From positions 558,001-622,000 of the forward strand of contig CAVZDY010000003.1 in the NCBI GenBank assembly GCA_963774195.1: a stretch of DNA of 64,000 nt, given 5' to 3'. Numbering within the stretch: position 1 is the stretch's first letter; each line of letters opens with the position of its first letter. The DNA is from Roseiarcus sp963774195 (lineage in GTDB: Bacteria > Pseudomonadota > Alphaproteobacteria > Rhizobiales > Beijerinckiaceae). This document shows positions 24,720-32,977 of the stretch, piece after piece. The notes under the pieces were generated by a model that was not told the origin of the DNA, did not search any database, and saw only the letters and a list, made by a program, of their open reading frames with translations. Position numbers and translations under genes: made by a program.

Positions 24720-25667
24720 ATGCGTTATCACCGACGTCACGGCTGGGAGATTCCCGAGAGCGAAACGACTCCCGAGGCGATTTTCCTGAACCGGCGTGCT
24801 TTTGTCGCAGGCGCCGGCGCGCTAGCGGCGTCCGCGACGCTCATGTCTTCGGCGCATGCGGAGGCGGCGGACCCGACCGTCTCTCTGTATCCCGCCAAGC
24901 GGAACGACATCTACAAGCTCGACCGCGACCTCACCCCGGAAAAGCTCAACCTCAACTACAACAATTTCTACGAATTCAGCACCGACAAGCGCTTTTCTGC
25001 CGATTCGCTGAAGCCTTGGCCTTGGTCGCTGACGATCGACGGTCTGGTTGAGAAACCGCAGACCTTCGCGCTTGAGGACCTCATCAAGTCGATCGGCCTT
25101 GAGGAGCGCCTTTATCGCCATCGCTGCGTCGAGGCCTGGTCCATGGCCATTCCATGGACGGGGTTTCCTTTGCACGCCCTGGTCGACAAAGCGCGCCCCT
25201 TGTCGTCAGCCAAATATCTGCGCTTCCAAACGTTTCTCGATAAGAAAATGGCCCCCGGCCAGCGCTCCTTCATGCCCTGGCCCTACCTCGAAGGGCTGAC
25301 GATGGCCGAGGCGACCAACGATCTCGCTTTCATGGCGACGGGCGCCTATGGAAAGCCGCTGGCCAAAGTCCTCGGAGCCCCGTTTCGTCTGGCCACCCCT
25401 TGGAAGTACGGATTCAAATCCGCCAAGTCGATCGTGAAGATCAGCTTCGTCGCCGACCGTCCCACGACGTTCTGGCAGGCTTTGGGGCCGGACGAATATG
25501 GATTCTGGGCCAATGTGAACCCCGATGTGCCGCATCCGCGCTGGAGCCAAGCCAGCGAGACGCTGCTGACCACCGGCGAAAAGCGGCCGACGTTGCTTTA
25601 CAACGGCTACGCCGAGCAGGTGGCCGGGCTGTACAAGGGGCTGGAGAAAGAGCCGCTGTACATGTAG
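24720..25667 (+). CDS. msrP: protein-methionine-sulfoxide reductase catalytic subunit MsrP
   Basis: The product is 315 residues, with GAGG seven bases before the ATG. A twin-arginine-type leader (NRRAFVAGAGALAASATLMSSAHA, near residues 24-50) sends the folded molybdopterin enzyme to the periplasm. Conserved parts are NNFYEFSTDK, YRHRCVEAWSMAIPW (with the Cys that ligates molybdenum), PWPYLEGLTMAEA and GFKSAKSIVKI. It repairs oxidised methionines in envelope proteins. Its usual membrane haem partner MsrQ is not adjacent, since the next gene is a convergent LysR regulator. Confidence 0.94.
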   Translation: MRYHRRHGWEIPESETTPEAIFLNRRAFVAGAGALAASATLMSSAHAEAADPTVSLYPAKRNDIYKLDRDLTPEKLNLNYNNFYEFSTDKRFSADSLKPWPWSLTIDGLVEKPQTFALEDLIKSIGLEERLYRHRCVEAWSMAIPWTGFPLHALVDKARPLSSAKYLRFQTFLDKKMAPGQRSFMPWPYLEGLTMAEATNDLAFMATGAYGKPLAKVLGAPFRLATPWKYGFKSAKSIVKISFVADRPTTFWQALGPDEYGFWANVNPDVPHPRWSQASETLLTTGEKRPTLLYNGYAEQVAGLYKGLEKEPLYM

Positions 25668-25695
25668 CGGCGCGCCCGTCGGCGCGAGCGCGAGG

Positions 25696-26589
25696 CTAAT
25701 AGCGCCAGCGCTGCGCCTTGGAGACGAGGAAGTCGCGGAACGCCTGGACGCGCGCGACGTTTTTCATTTCCTCGGCGTAGACGAGGAAACAATCCATTTC
25801 GGGCATGTCCGCCTCCGGCAGCAGGCGCACGAGGCCAGAATTGGGCAGAATGCAATAATCTGGCAACACCGCGATGCCGACGCCGTGCTCGACCGCGCGA
25901 ATGATCGCGTTCAGGTTGTTGATCGCAATGTGAGGGGATCGCGGGTTTTTCGGATCGCGACCGACCGTGAGCAGCGAATTGAGCTCATAGAGAAAATGGG
26001 TCGCCGTCGGGGCGCCGAACGCAACCAAGCGATGATTGTCGAGATCGGCGATTGATCGCGGCTGACCTCGCTTCTTGAGATAATCGGCCGAAGCGTAGGC
26101 GTGGAAGTGGACGGTGAAGAGACGCCGGCGAATCAAATCAGGCTGCATCGGCTCGCCAAAACGCAGGGCCACGTCGGCCTCGCGCATGCTGAGGTCCAAT
26201 TCGTCGTCGGACAGCAGAAGTTGCAGCATCACTTCGGGATAGAGTTCGACAAATTCGCCGAGCCGTGGAGACAGCCAGTTTGCGCCGAGCACCAATGTGC
26301 TGGTGACCCTAAGCTGGCCGTGCGGTTTTTCGCGCGTGTCGATCAGGCGGCTGCGCACCGCGTCGAGTTTCAGGACGACGTCCTGCACGGCTTCGCGCAG
26401 CATTTCGCCCTGCTCGGTCAGAATCAGCCCGCGCGCGTGGCGGTGGAAGAGGGGAGCTCCGAGGTCCTGTTCGAGCGCGCCGACTTGCCGGCTCACCGCG
26501 GACTGGCTGAGCCCCAGTAACTCGCCGGCATGGGTGAACGAGCCTGCGTCGGCCGCAGCCTGAAAGATACGCAGCTTGTCCCAGTCCAT
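25696..26589 (-). CDS. LysR-family transcriptional regulator
   Basis: The product is 297 residues, with an AAGAGGA site just upstream of the ATG at 26589. The N-terminal winged helix reads MDWDKLRIFQAAADAGSFTHAGELLGLSQSAVSRQVGALE and is typical. The effector domain follows (LRVTSTLVLGANWLSPRLGEF, GVGIAVLPDYCI). It converges on msrP and lies downstream of trxB. LysR proteins usually control a divergent neighbour, but the only gene upstream of it is co-directional, so its target is unclear. Confidence 0.92.
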   Translation of the reverse strand: MDWDKLRIFQAAADAGSFTHAGELLGLSQSAVSRQVGALEQDLGAPLFHRHARGLILTEQGEMLREAVQDVVLKLDAVRSRLIDTREKPHGQLRVTSTLVLGANWLSPRLGEFVELYPEVMLQLLLSDDELDLSMREADVALRFGEPMQPDLIRRRLFTVHFHAYASADYLKKRGQPRSIADLDNHRLVAFGAPTATHFLYELNSLLTVGRDPKNPRSPHIAINNLNAIIRAVEHGVGIAVLPDYCILPNSGLVRLLPEADMPEMDCFLVYAEEMKNVARVQAFRDFLVSKAQRWRY

Positions 26590-26638
26590 CGATTCCTCTT
26601 GAGCGCGCCCCCCGTTCTTGCGACGACTTCGCTTCGGG

Positions 26639-26672
26639 GCGGCTAACACGGCGCGCGCGCCGTGTTAGCCGC
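26639..26672. repeat. perfect 34-base palindrome between trxB and the LysR gene
   Basis: The sequence GCGGCTAACACGG plus its GC-alternating centre and mirror half is a perfect 17-base-pair palindrome. It lies 37 bases past the trxB stop and 49 bases before the LysR gene start. There is no T run on either side. It may be an intrinsic-type 3' hairpin of trxB or an autoregulatory site for the LysR protein. Confidence 0.75.
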
Positions 26673-26709
26673 TACCTCGTGGGTTCGTAAAGCGAAAAGG
26701 CGTCGCGCG

Positions 26710-27682
26710 TCATTCAGCCGCTTCGCGAGCCGGCTCCAGCGACGCCAGCCACCGCTCCGCCTCCAGCGCGGCCATGCAGCCAAGACCCGCGGCGGTGACG
26801 GCCTGGCGGAAGACGTCGTCTGCAACGTCGCCGGCTGCGAAAACGCCTTCGACGCTGGTCACGGTCGACCCTGGCGCAGTCTGAACGTAGCCGTTCGATT
26901 TCAGCGCCAGCTGGCCACGGACCAACTCGGTCGCCGGAGCGTGTCCGATCGCGACGAAGATTCCGTCCGCTTCGATCTCTTCGATCGCCCCGGTCCGCGT
27001 GTCGCGCAGGCGTGCGCCAGTCACCTCGGGGGGATTCTGGCGGCCAAGGATCTCCTCGATCGCGCGATTCCACTTCACCTTGACGTTCGGCCGCCCGGCG
27101 AGTCGCTCGCAAAGGATCTTTTCGGCTCGGAACGAATCGCGGCGATGCACGACCGTCACCTGGGCCGCGATATTGGAGAGATAGAGCGCCTCCTCGACCG
27201 CCGAATTGCCGCCGCCGACGACGAGCACCTTCTTGCCGCGGAAGAAGAAGCCGTCGCAAGTGGCGCAGGCCGAGACGCCGAATCCCTTGAATGTCTCCTC
27301 GCTCGGCAGTTCGAGCCACTTCGCCTTCGCTCCGGTGGCAAGGATGATTGCGTCAGCCGTCACCGACCTGCCGCTGTCGCACTGGATGCGGAACGGCCGG
27401 CGCGACAGGTCGAGCGAGGTCACATACTCGCTCTCGATTCGCGCGCCCACATGCTCCGCCTGGGCGCGCATTTGCTCCATCAGCCAGGGGCCCTGAATTC
27501 GGCTCGGCGAATCCCGGGTAGTTCTCGACGTCGGTGGTGATCATCAATTGCCCGCCGGGCTCGAAGCCGCTGAGCAGCAAGGGCTTGATCATCGCACGCG
27601 CGGCGTAGATCGCCGCCGTATAGCCGGCAGGGCCGGATCCGATGATGACAAGACGCTCGTGGGCGGTCTGGGGCTGGGACAT
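26710..27682 (-). pseudogene. trxB: thioredoxin reductase TrxB, interrupted by a one-base insertion
   Basis: The start at 27682 gives LVIIGSGPAGYTAAIYAARA and the FAD motif GGQLMITTDVENYPGFAEP, then the frame fails. From about residue 70 the rest of the protein continues in another leftward frame: EQMRAQAEHVGA, the redox pair SACATCDGFFF (Cys-Ala-Thr-Cys), the NADPH motif VLVVGGGNSAVEEAL and the FAD-end GVFAAGDVADD. Removing one of the two T bases at plus-strand 27498-27499 restores the family-typical EPIQGPWLMEQM and a 323-residue protein of normal length. The protein keeps cytosolic thioredoxin reduced. Because everything else is intact, a base-calling error is as likely as a real knock-out. 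Confidence 0.9.
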
Positions 27683-27849
27683 GCGAACCTCTGATTCGAC
27701 CTCTGGGTCGGAAGTGGGCCGAAGCGCTGTTTAAGGGCAAAAGACGCCATATATGGGTTTGCCGCGGCGTTGAGCAATATATGGCGGATTGCTGCGCATT
27801 TTAATCCACAGTCGTAAATTGGGGAGCGCGTCGTCTCAAGACTGCCAAA

Positions 27850-27882
27850 AACAAAAAGTCCGGCGGGGCGACCCGCCGGACT
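27850..27882 (-). terminator. rho-independent terminator of the porin gene
   Basis: Read leftward, an 11-base-pair perfect stem (AGTCCGGCGGG / CCCGCCGGACT) with a TCGC loop is followed directly by TTTTTGTTTTT. It lies 31 bases past the porin stop. This is the clearest intrinsic terminator in the window. Confidence 0.9.
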
Positions 27883-27913
27883 GATCCGCTTGAAACGCTT
27901 ACGCGCGGAACGA

Positions 27914-28543
27914 TTAGAACTTGTAGTTCACGCCAGCGCGAACGAGCGACAGGTTGAGGTCGCTCTTTTCGCCGACCAACGTCTGGTCGTTGCCGAACGG
28001 CGCATAGAGGTATTCCACCTTGGCCGAGATGTTGTTGGTGAAGGCGTATTCCACGCCGGCGCCGACAACGCCGCCGTTGTGCCACGTCGAGTTGGAGGCG
28101 AGGCCCGGGAACTTGAGCTCCTGGTCGGCGCCGGCATAACCGCCGGTCACATAGAGCAGGGTACGGTCGATCGCGTAACCGACGCGCGCGCGGGCGGTCA
28201 CAATGTCGTCGATGTTGTTCTTGAAGGGGCCAACGCCGTTGATGCCGTTCTTGTTGATGCCGGCCCAATCCCAGTCACCTTCGACGCCCAGCACGATCTG
28301 GCCGAGCTGATAGTTGTAGCCGACGGTGCCGCCGACCTCGCCGCCGTCCGGGTTGCCGAAGGCCCCGCCACCGTTGGCGAAAGCGCCGCCGCCGTTCACA
28401 CCGATATAGAACCCAGTCCAGCTGAAGACCGGAGGCACATACATCGGCGCAGGAGCCGGAGGCGCCTTGCGGGTCGGCAAGTCCGCCGCAAAAGCGCTCG
28501 TCGCGACGCCGGCCAGAAGCGCGGCCAACAGAATCTTCTTCAT
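27914..28543 (-). CDS. outer-membrane beta-barrel protein (Omp25/Omp31-like porin family)
   Basis: The product is 209 residues from the ATG at 28543, with GAGGAG six bases upstream. The signal peptide MKKILLAALLAGVATSAFA is followed by the rhizobial hallmark ADLPTRKAP, FSWTGFYIGVNGGG, then alternating beta strands (GGTVGYNYQLGQIVLGVEGDW, ARARVGYAIDRTLLYVTGGYA, VGAGVEYAFTNNISAKVEYLY) and the terminal aromatic VNYKF expected for BAM-assembled barrels. It is an eight-stranded outer-membrane protein related to Brucella Omp25/31. It has its own terminator and probably strong expression. Confidence 0.92.
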   Translation of the reverse strand: MKKILLAALLAGVATSAFAADLPTRKAPPAPAPMYVPPVFSWTGFYIGVNGGGAFANGGGAFGNPDGGEVGGTVGYNYQLGQIVLGVEGDWDWAGINKNGINGVGPFKNNIDDIVTARARVGYAIDRTLLYVTGGYAGADQELKFPGLASNSTWHNGGVVGAGVEYAFTNNISAKVEYLYAPFGNDQTLVGEKSDLNLSLVRAGVNYKF

Positions 28544-28911
28544 TGCAATCTCCTCGATACCAACCACTACGGAGGGAACTCCGCCCCACCCCGTCGGCAT
28601 AGACCTCCTATAGACGACCTCAAGGGGGAAGTCTGTTGCACGGATATCACAATTCCGCCACCCAATGTGGCGAGAATCGGGCAATAGTGGGTGAGTAATT
28701 TGATTTCAAATTTAATCGATCTAGCCTGGAAGTGCAGCGCCAAGACGTGTTCGTCATCCTCGGTATAGCCTCGACTTAATTCGGAATGACACAGTGTAGT
28801 TTAGTGAACAGGTTCTTTACGCTGGTCGTTATCCTTAATCTCGCGACAATGTGAGCAGTGTCGGGGGCGAGAAAAATTTGTGCGGCGCCACATTCGCATC
28901 GTTCCGCAGGG
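28544..28911. other. intergenic region upstream of the porin gene
   Basis: These 368 bases contain no supportable gene. The region is AT-richer than the genes and must carry the leftward porin promoter. Candidate hexamers were too weak to mark. The right part is the 3' flank of the small hypothetical gene ending at 28912. Confidence 0.45.
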
Positions 28912-29172
28912 TCAGTCGGCGCTCGGCAGCCGCCGCATCACAAACTCGATCTGCCCGTCGGCGCGCTCGGACCAGAACTCGATTTCGGTCATATAGGCAG
29001 CCTTGGGGTAGCGTTCGAACCACTCGCGGGCTTTGGCGCGGGCTTCGGGGCGGGGGAGGCAGAACAATTCGCGCCGCCACATATCAGCGGCCGTACCTTG
29101 GCCTCGGCGGCGCGCCCGACGTTCGGCGACTCGCTCGGCAAGATCGCTGGGTCGGTTGCGTTCGATCGGCAT
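28912..29172 (-). CDS. small hypothetical protein
   Basis: The product is 86 residues with a strong AGGAGGAGG ribosome-binding site just upstream of the ATG at 29172. It is rich in Arg and Glu (MPIERNRPSDLAERVAERRARRRG), followed by an aromatic-rich segment (MWRRELFCLPRPEARAKAREWFERYPKAAYMTEIEFW). No signal peptide or membrane span is present. I do not recognise the family. The ribosome-binding site and the amphipathic composition argue that it is real. It could be a nucleic-acid- or protein-binding cytoplasmic protein. Confidence 0.6.
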   Translation of the reverse strand: MPIERNRPSDLAERVAERRARRRGQGTAADMWRRELFCLPRPEARAKAREWFERYPKAAYMTEIEFWSERADGQIEFVMRRLPSAD

Positions 29173-29289
29173 GCCGGCCTCCTCCTATATATCCTAGCGC
29201 GCTTGAGCGCCGTTGGGGAGTTGGCCGGCCGAGACGGTTAAGCCTTTTCGCGCTCGGAATTTTTCCGAATCGCGGGAGGCTGTGATTCC

Positions 29290-30243
29290 TCAGTTGTCGC
29301 GCGCAAGCCCCCTTTCGTTGCTTCGCCGCGCGCGGCCCAAGGCGTTCGGCAAACGGCCATCGATGAATGCGATGCCGGCGGCGATGAGGAAGAGGCCGGC
29401 GAATTGGCGGGGTCCCAGTTGCTCCCCCAGGACGGCGGCTCCGAGCGCAATCGAAGTGATGGGCGCGAGTAGCGTCACCAGGACGACATTGGTCGCGCCC
29501 GCGCCGGCAAGAATGCGGAAATAGACGATATAGGCGAACGCGGTCGACAGCGCGGCGAGGGCGATTATGGCGGCGAAGGTCGCTGCGGTCGGGCCCGGCA
29601 AGCTCCACGGTCTGTCGACGGCGAAGGCGAGGGGCGCCAACAACACGCTCGACGCCGTCACCTGACCGGCTGCGACTTCGATCGGCGCCAGGCCGCGTTC
29701 GCGAAATCTTCGGGCGAAGACGCTCGCCAAAGCATAGGAAAGCGCGGCGGCGAGCGCCGCACATTCGGCGAGGGCATGGCTGGCGAGGCCGAAGACGACG
29801 TCCGGACCGATCATCCCGACCACGCCGACGACGCCGCAAGCTGCGCCGACGATCTTGCGCAGGCTCAGACGCTCATTCGCAGTGAAGATGTGGGCGACGA
29901 TCACGGTCATCATCGGCGTCGTCGCGTTGAGGATCGAGGCGAGGCCGCTCGCCAGATGCGTTTGCGCCCAGACGATGAGAGCGAAGGGCAGGGCGTTGTT
30001 GATCAGGCCGAGGAGCGCGAGCTCCGGCGCGTTGCGCAGAGTGCGTTTGGGCGACAGGCCGGTCAGCGGCGCGCTCGCCCAAAGGAGGGCGGCGGCCAGC
30101 GACACCCGCGCCAGCACGATCGTCAGCGGCGGCAATTGCATCACCGCGACTCCATTAAAGAAGAAGGAGCCGCCCCAGAGGAGGGATAGCAGGAGAAGCA
30201 GGCCCCACTCGGTGGGCGTCATGGCGCGTTGCGGCGCGGTCAT
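29290..30243 (-). CDS. EamA/DMT-family membrane transporter
   Basis: The product is 317 residues with ten predicted membrane segments in two EamA repeats (LLLLSLLWGGSFFFNGVAV; later LSTAFAYIVYFRILAGAGATN and LFLIAAGIAFIDG). The start is taken at the ATG 30243, with GGAGGA ten bases upstream. Proteins of this group export amino acids or other metabolites. It lies 76 bases after the choline-sulfatase gene on the same strand, so it may be the last gene of that unit. Confidence 0.9.
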   Translation of the reverse strand: MTAPQRAMTPTEWGLLLLLSLLWGGSFFFNGVAVMQLPPLTIVLARVSLAAALLWASAPLTGLSPKRTLRNAPELALLGLINNALPFALIVWAQTHLASGLASILNATTPMMTVIVAHIFTANERLSLRKIVGAACGVVGVVGMIGPDVVFGLASHALAECAALAAALSYALASVFARRFRERGLAPIEVAAGQVTASSVLLAPLAFAVDRPWSLPGPTAATFAAIIALAALSTAFAYIVYFRILAGAGATNVVLVTLLAPITSIALGAAVLGEQLGPRQFAGLFLIAAGIAFIDGRLPNALGRARRSNERGLARDN

Positions 30244-30319
30244 CGGCTTGTCTTCCTCCAAAAGGAGAGGAGACTAGACGCCGGAGGGTCTGCGGTCCGC
30301 CCAATTCCTGCGACCGGCC

Positions 30320-31876
30320 TCAATCCGGCAAAGGATCGGAGTCAGCCTTCGGCTGCTGCGCGGCGACCCTGGGGTAGCGCGCCATCGCCTCGATGTCGTC
30401 GAGCGGCATGGTGTTCCTGACGTAGAGCTTGGAGGCGTCTGTGCGGGGCTGGAAGTCCCAGGCATGGACTTCGCCGCGGTTGAGCGCCGCGTCGACGACG
30501 CGCCGGCGGCGCTGACTCTCTCGCACCTTGGCGTCGATGGCCTTGAGGTCCCAGCGACGCGCGATCTCGTCGCGAAATCCAGCGACGCCATCAGTCTGGG
30601 CTTGCGAGGTCGCCAAGTTCGTCCGCTCCAACGGATCGGCGGCGAGATCGTAGAGCTGGTCAGGGTCCGCCGGCGAGTGGACGAACTTATGCGCGCCGCG
30701 GCGGATCATCACCATAGGCGCAATCGCGCCTTCGGCGAGATATTCTCCGACAGCTTCGTCATGGCCCGCGCGTCCCTCGAGGTGGGGGACGAGACTGCGG
30801 CCGTCGACCGACGCGCCGAGCGCCGCCGAGTCGCCGCCGGCGATATCGACGAGCGTCGGCAGGAGGTCCAGCAACGAAACGCTCGCTGCGATCCGACGTG
30901 GCCGGTAGCGCTCCGGCGCACGGACGAGGAGCGGAACGCGAGCGGCGCCCTCGAAGAAGCTCATTTTGAACCAGAGCCCACGCTCGCCGAGCATTTCGCC
31001 GTGGTCGCCGGTGAAGATGACGAGCGTGTCCCGGTCGAGCCCCGTGTCGCGCAGGGCGGCCATCAGGCGGCCGAGATTGTCGTCGACGTAGCTGATCGCG
31101 CCGTAATAGGCGTGGCGCGCGTCGCGGACGTTCGCCTCCGTCACCGTATCGGCGTCCATCGCGCAGACGTGGCGCAGGCGGAGCGAGTGCGGATCGAGCT
31201 CTTGGCTGGCGACGGCGGGACCCGGCATGTCGATTTCCTCGTCGCGGTAGAGGTCCCAATAGCGCTTGGGGATCGCGAACGGGTCGTGCGGATGCGTCAG
31301 CGAGGCGACCAGCATGAACGGCCGCTCGTTCTCGGTGCGAGCGAAATCGTAGATCGCTCGCTCGGCGGCAAAGGTCACTTCGTCGTCGAAATCGAGCTGG
31401 TTGGTGCGCACGCAGAGACCCGCCTGCGTCACCGAACTCATATTGTGATACCAGCTCGGCCGCTCTGCGGGGTGGTCCCAATCGGGCGTCCAGCCGTAGT
31501 CGGCGGGATAGATGTCGGTCGTCAGCCGCCGCTCGAAGCCGTGCAATTGGTCCGGTCCGCAAAAGTGCATTTTGCCCGAAAGAACTGTGTGATAACCTGA
31601 TAGCCGCAAGTGATGCGCGAAGGTTGGAATGTCGGCCGAGAATTCGGCGGCGTTGTCGTACACTCCGCTGCGTGACGGCAGGAGGCCGGTCATGAACGAT
31701 GCGCGCGACGGCGAGCACAAGGGGCTGGCGCAGTAAGCGCTCTCGAAGACGACGCCCTCCGCCGCCAGAGCTTCGAGATGCGGCGCCTTGACGACCTTGT
31801 GGCCGTAGATCGGCAGAAAGGCCGGCGCGAGTTGGTCGACCATGACCAGTAGGACGTTGGGCGGCTTGACGCTCAT
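30320..31876 (-). CDS. betC: choline-sulfatase
   Basis: The product is 518 residues. The sulfatase signature CSPSR has its Cys at residue 54, the position modified to formylglycine in Sinorhizobium BetC, and MVDQL near residue 14 supplies a metal ligand. Further motifs are GKMHFCGPDQLHGFERRLTTDIYPAD (residues about 100-125), diagnostic of BetC, FTGDHGEMLGERG, and a typical C-terminal extension. It hydrolyses choline-O-sulfate to choline and sulfate, feeding glycine-betaine synthesis. The usual betI, betA and betB neighbours are absent. Upstream are a solute-binding protein and an aminotransferase on the same strand. Confidence 0.93.
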   Translation of the reverse strand: MSVKPPNVLLVMVDQLAPAFLPIYGHKVVKAPHLEALAAEGVVFESAYCASPLCSPSRASFMTGLLPSRSGVYDNAAEFSADIPTFAHHLRLSGYHTVLSGKMHFCGPDQLHGFERRLTTDIYPADYGWTPDWDHPAERPSWYHNMSSVTQAGLCVRTNQLDFDDEVTFAAERAIYDFARTENERPFMLVASLTHPHDPFAIPKRYWDLYRDEEIDMPGPAVASQELDPHSLRLRHVCAMDADTVTEANVRDARHAYYGAISYVDDNLGRLMAALRDTGLDRDTLVIFTGDHGEMLGERGLWFKMSFFEGAARVPLLVRAPERYRPRRIAASVSLLDLLPTLVDIAGGDSAALGASVDGRSLVPHLEGRAGHDEAVGEYLAEGAIAPMVMIRRGAHKFVHSPADPDQLYDLAADPLERTNLATSQAQTDGVAGFRDEIARRWDLKAIDAKVRESQRRRRVVDAALNRGEVHAWDFQPRTDASKLYVRNTMPLDDIEAMARYPRVAAQQPKADSDPLPD

Positions 31877-31909
31877 TTGACGATGTTCCTCCCTGTGTGG
31901 CGACGGGCC

Positions 31910-32977
31910 TTATTTCGCGGCGCGCAAGCGGGCCCATTCGGCCTCGACGGCGCTCGTGACGCGTGGATCGTAAACGCCCACCGGCCATAGGCGCTTCAGC
32001 GCATCCTCATGGCCTCCCTCGAGCGGACTGACCAGCCGCGCTTCGCGCGCGTTTGCCGCAGCGATCTCGGGACGCAAGAGGAAGTCGAGCAGCGCGTAAG
32101 CCTCTTCCGCATCGGGCGCGTCGCGCGGAACCGCGTAGGCCTCGATCGAGAGGGCGCCGCCTTCGCGCGGCAGGCTGAACGCGATATTCGCGGAGTCGCC
32201 GCCCTCGTGACTGCGCGCGGTCGCCGCCTCCGCTTCGCCGGCGTCGCCGACGGCGAGACATGCCGCACCGCTCGCCAGTGCGCCCGCGACGTCCGGCGCG
32301 GGGAACGCGCGCGCGACGACGCGGGCGCGCGCGAGCAGCGCAGCGGCGTTTTTGACGTCGAGCGCTTTCGCGCGCGTGGGGTCGACGCCGTAAAGACGCC
32401 AGGCTGCGATGAATAGCGCGTCGCGGTCATCAGGCAGCACGACGCCGCAATCGCCGAGCTTATGGACTTCCATCGGAGCGAAGAGATTGGCCCATGATGC
32501 GGGGGGACCGCCGAGGCGCCGCCGCATCTTGTCGACGTCGTAGAGGAGGCCGGTGGCGAACCAGCCGGCGGGAACGGCATAGGCTTCGCTCGGATCGTAA
32601 GCGGCAAGTTTGGCTTCGACCTGCGGCTGGACAGCGCGAGCGTTGCGCAGGCGCGTCTTGTCGAGCTTGGCGAGCGCGTTGCGGGCGATTTCCTGCGCCA
32701 ATGCCGGCCCGGAGAGGACGACAAGATCATAGGGGCCGTCGCGCCATTTCTGCGCGAGGTCGGCGGCGCCCTCGTAGGCGTCGTAGGCGACGGCGAAGCC
32801 CGTCTCCCGCTCGAATTGCTGCAACGCCTCGACATCGTAAGCGCCTGCCGAGGCGAGCAGGCGCACAATCTTAGGTTTCGGCGGCGACGGCGCGACGAAT
32901 GGGAAGGCGGTCTCGGAGAAGGCGGCTGGCGCGCAGGCCAAGACGATCGCGAGCGCAAACGCCAGCGAACGCGTCAT
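31910..32977 (-). CDS. periplasmic solute-binding protein (PotD/PotF-like), orphan
   Basis: The product is 355 residues starting at the ATG 32977, which overlaps the aminotransferase stop (ATGA). The signal peptide MTRSLAFALAIVLACAPAAFS is followed by a type II periplasmic-binding fold resembling spermidine/putrescine-binding proteins (PYDLVVLSGPALAQEIARN, YAVPAGWFATGLLYDVDKM, AYALLDFLLRPEIAAANA). No permease or ATPase gene is nearby. It lies 33 bases upstream of betC, so choline-O-sulfate or a polyamine are reasonable ligand guesses, but this is context only. Confidence 0.8.
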   Translation of the reverse strand: MTRSLAFALAIVLACAPAAFSETAFPFVAPSPPKPKIVRLLASAGAYDVEALQQFERETGFAVAYDAYEGAADLAQKWRDGPYDLVVLSGPALAQEIARNALAKLDKTRLRNARAVQPQVEAKLAAYDPSEAYAVPAGWFATGLLYDVDKMRRRLGGPPASWANLFAPMEVHKLGDCGVVLPDDRDALFIAAWRLYGVDPTRAKALDVKNAAALLARARVVARAFPAPDVAGALASGAACLAVGDAGEAEAATARSHEGGDSANIAFSLPREGGALSIEAYAVPRDAPDAEEAYALLDFLLRPEIAAANAREARLVSPLEGGHEDALKRLWPVGVYDPRVTSAVEAEWARLRAAK

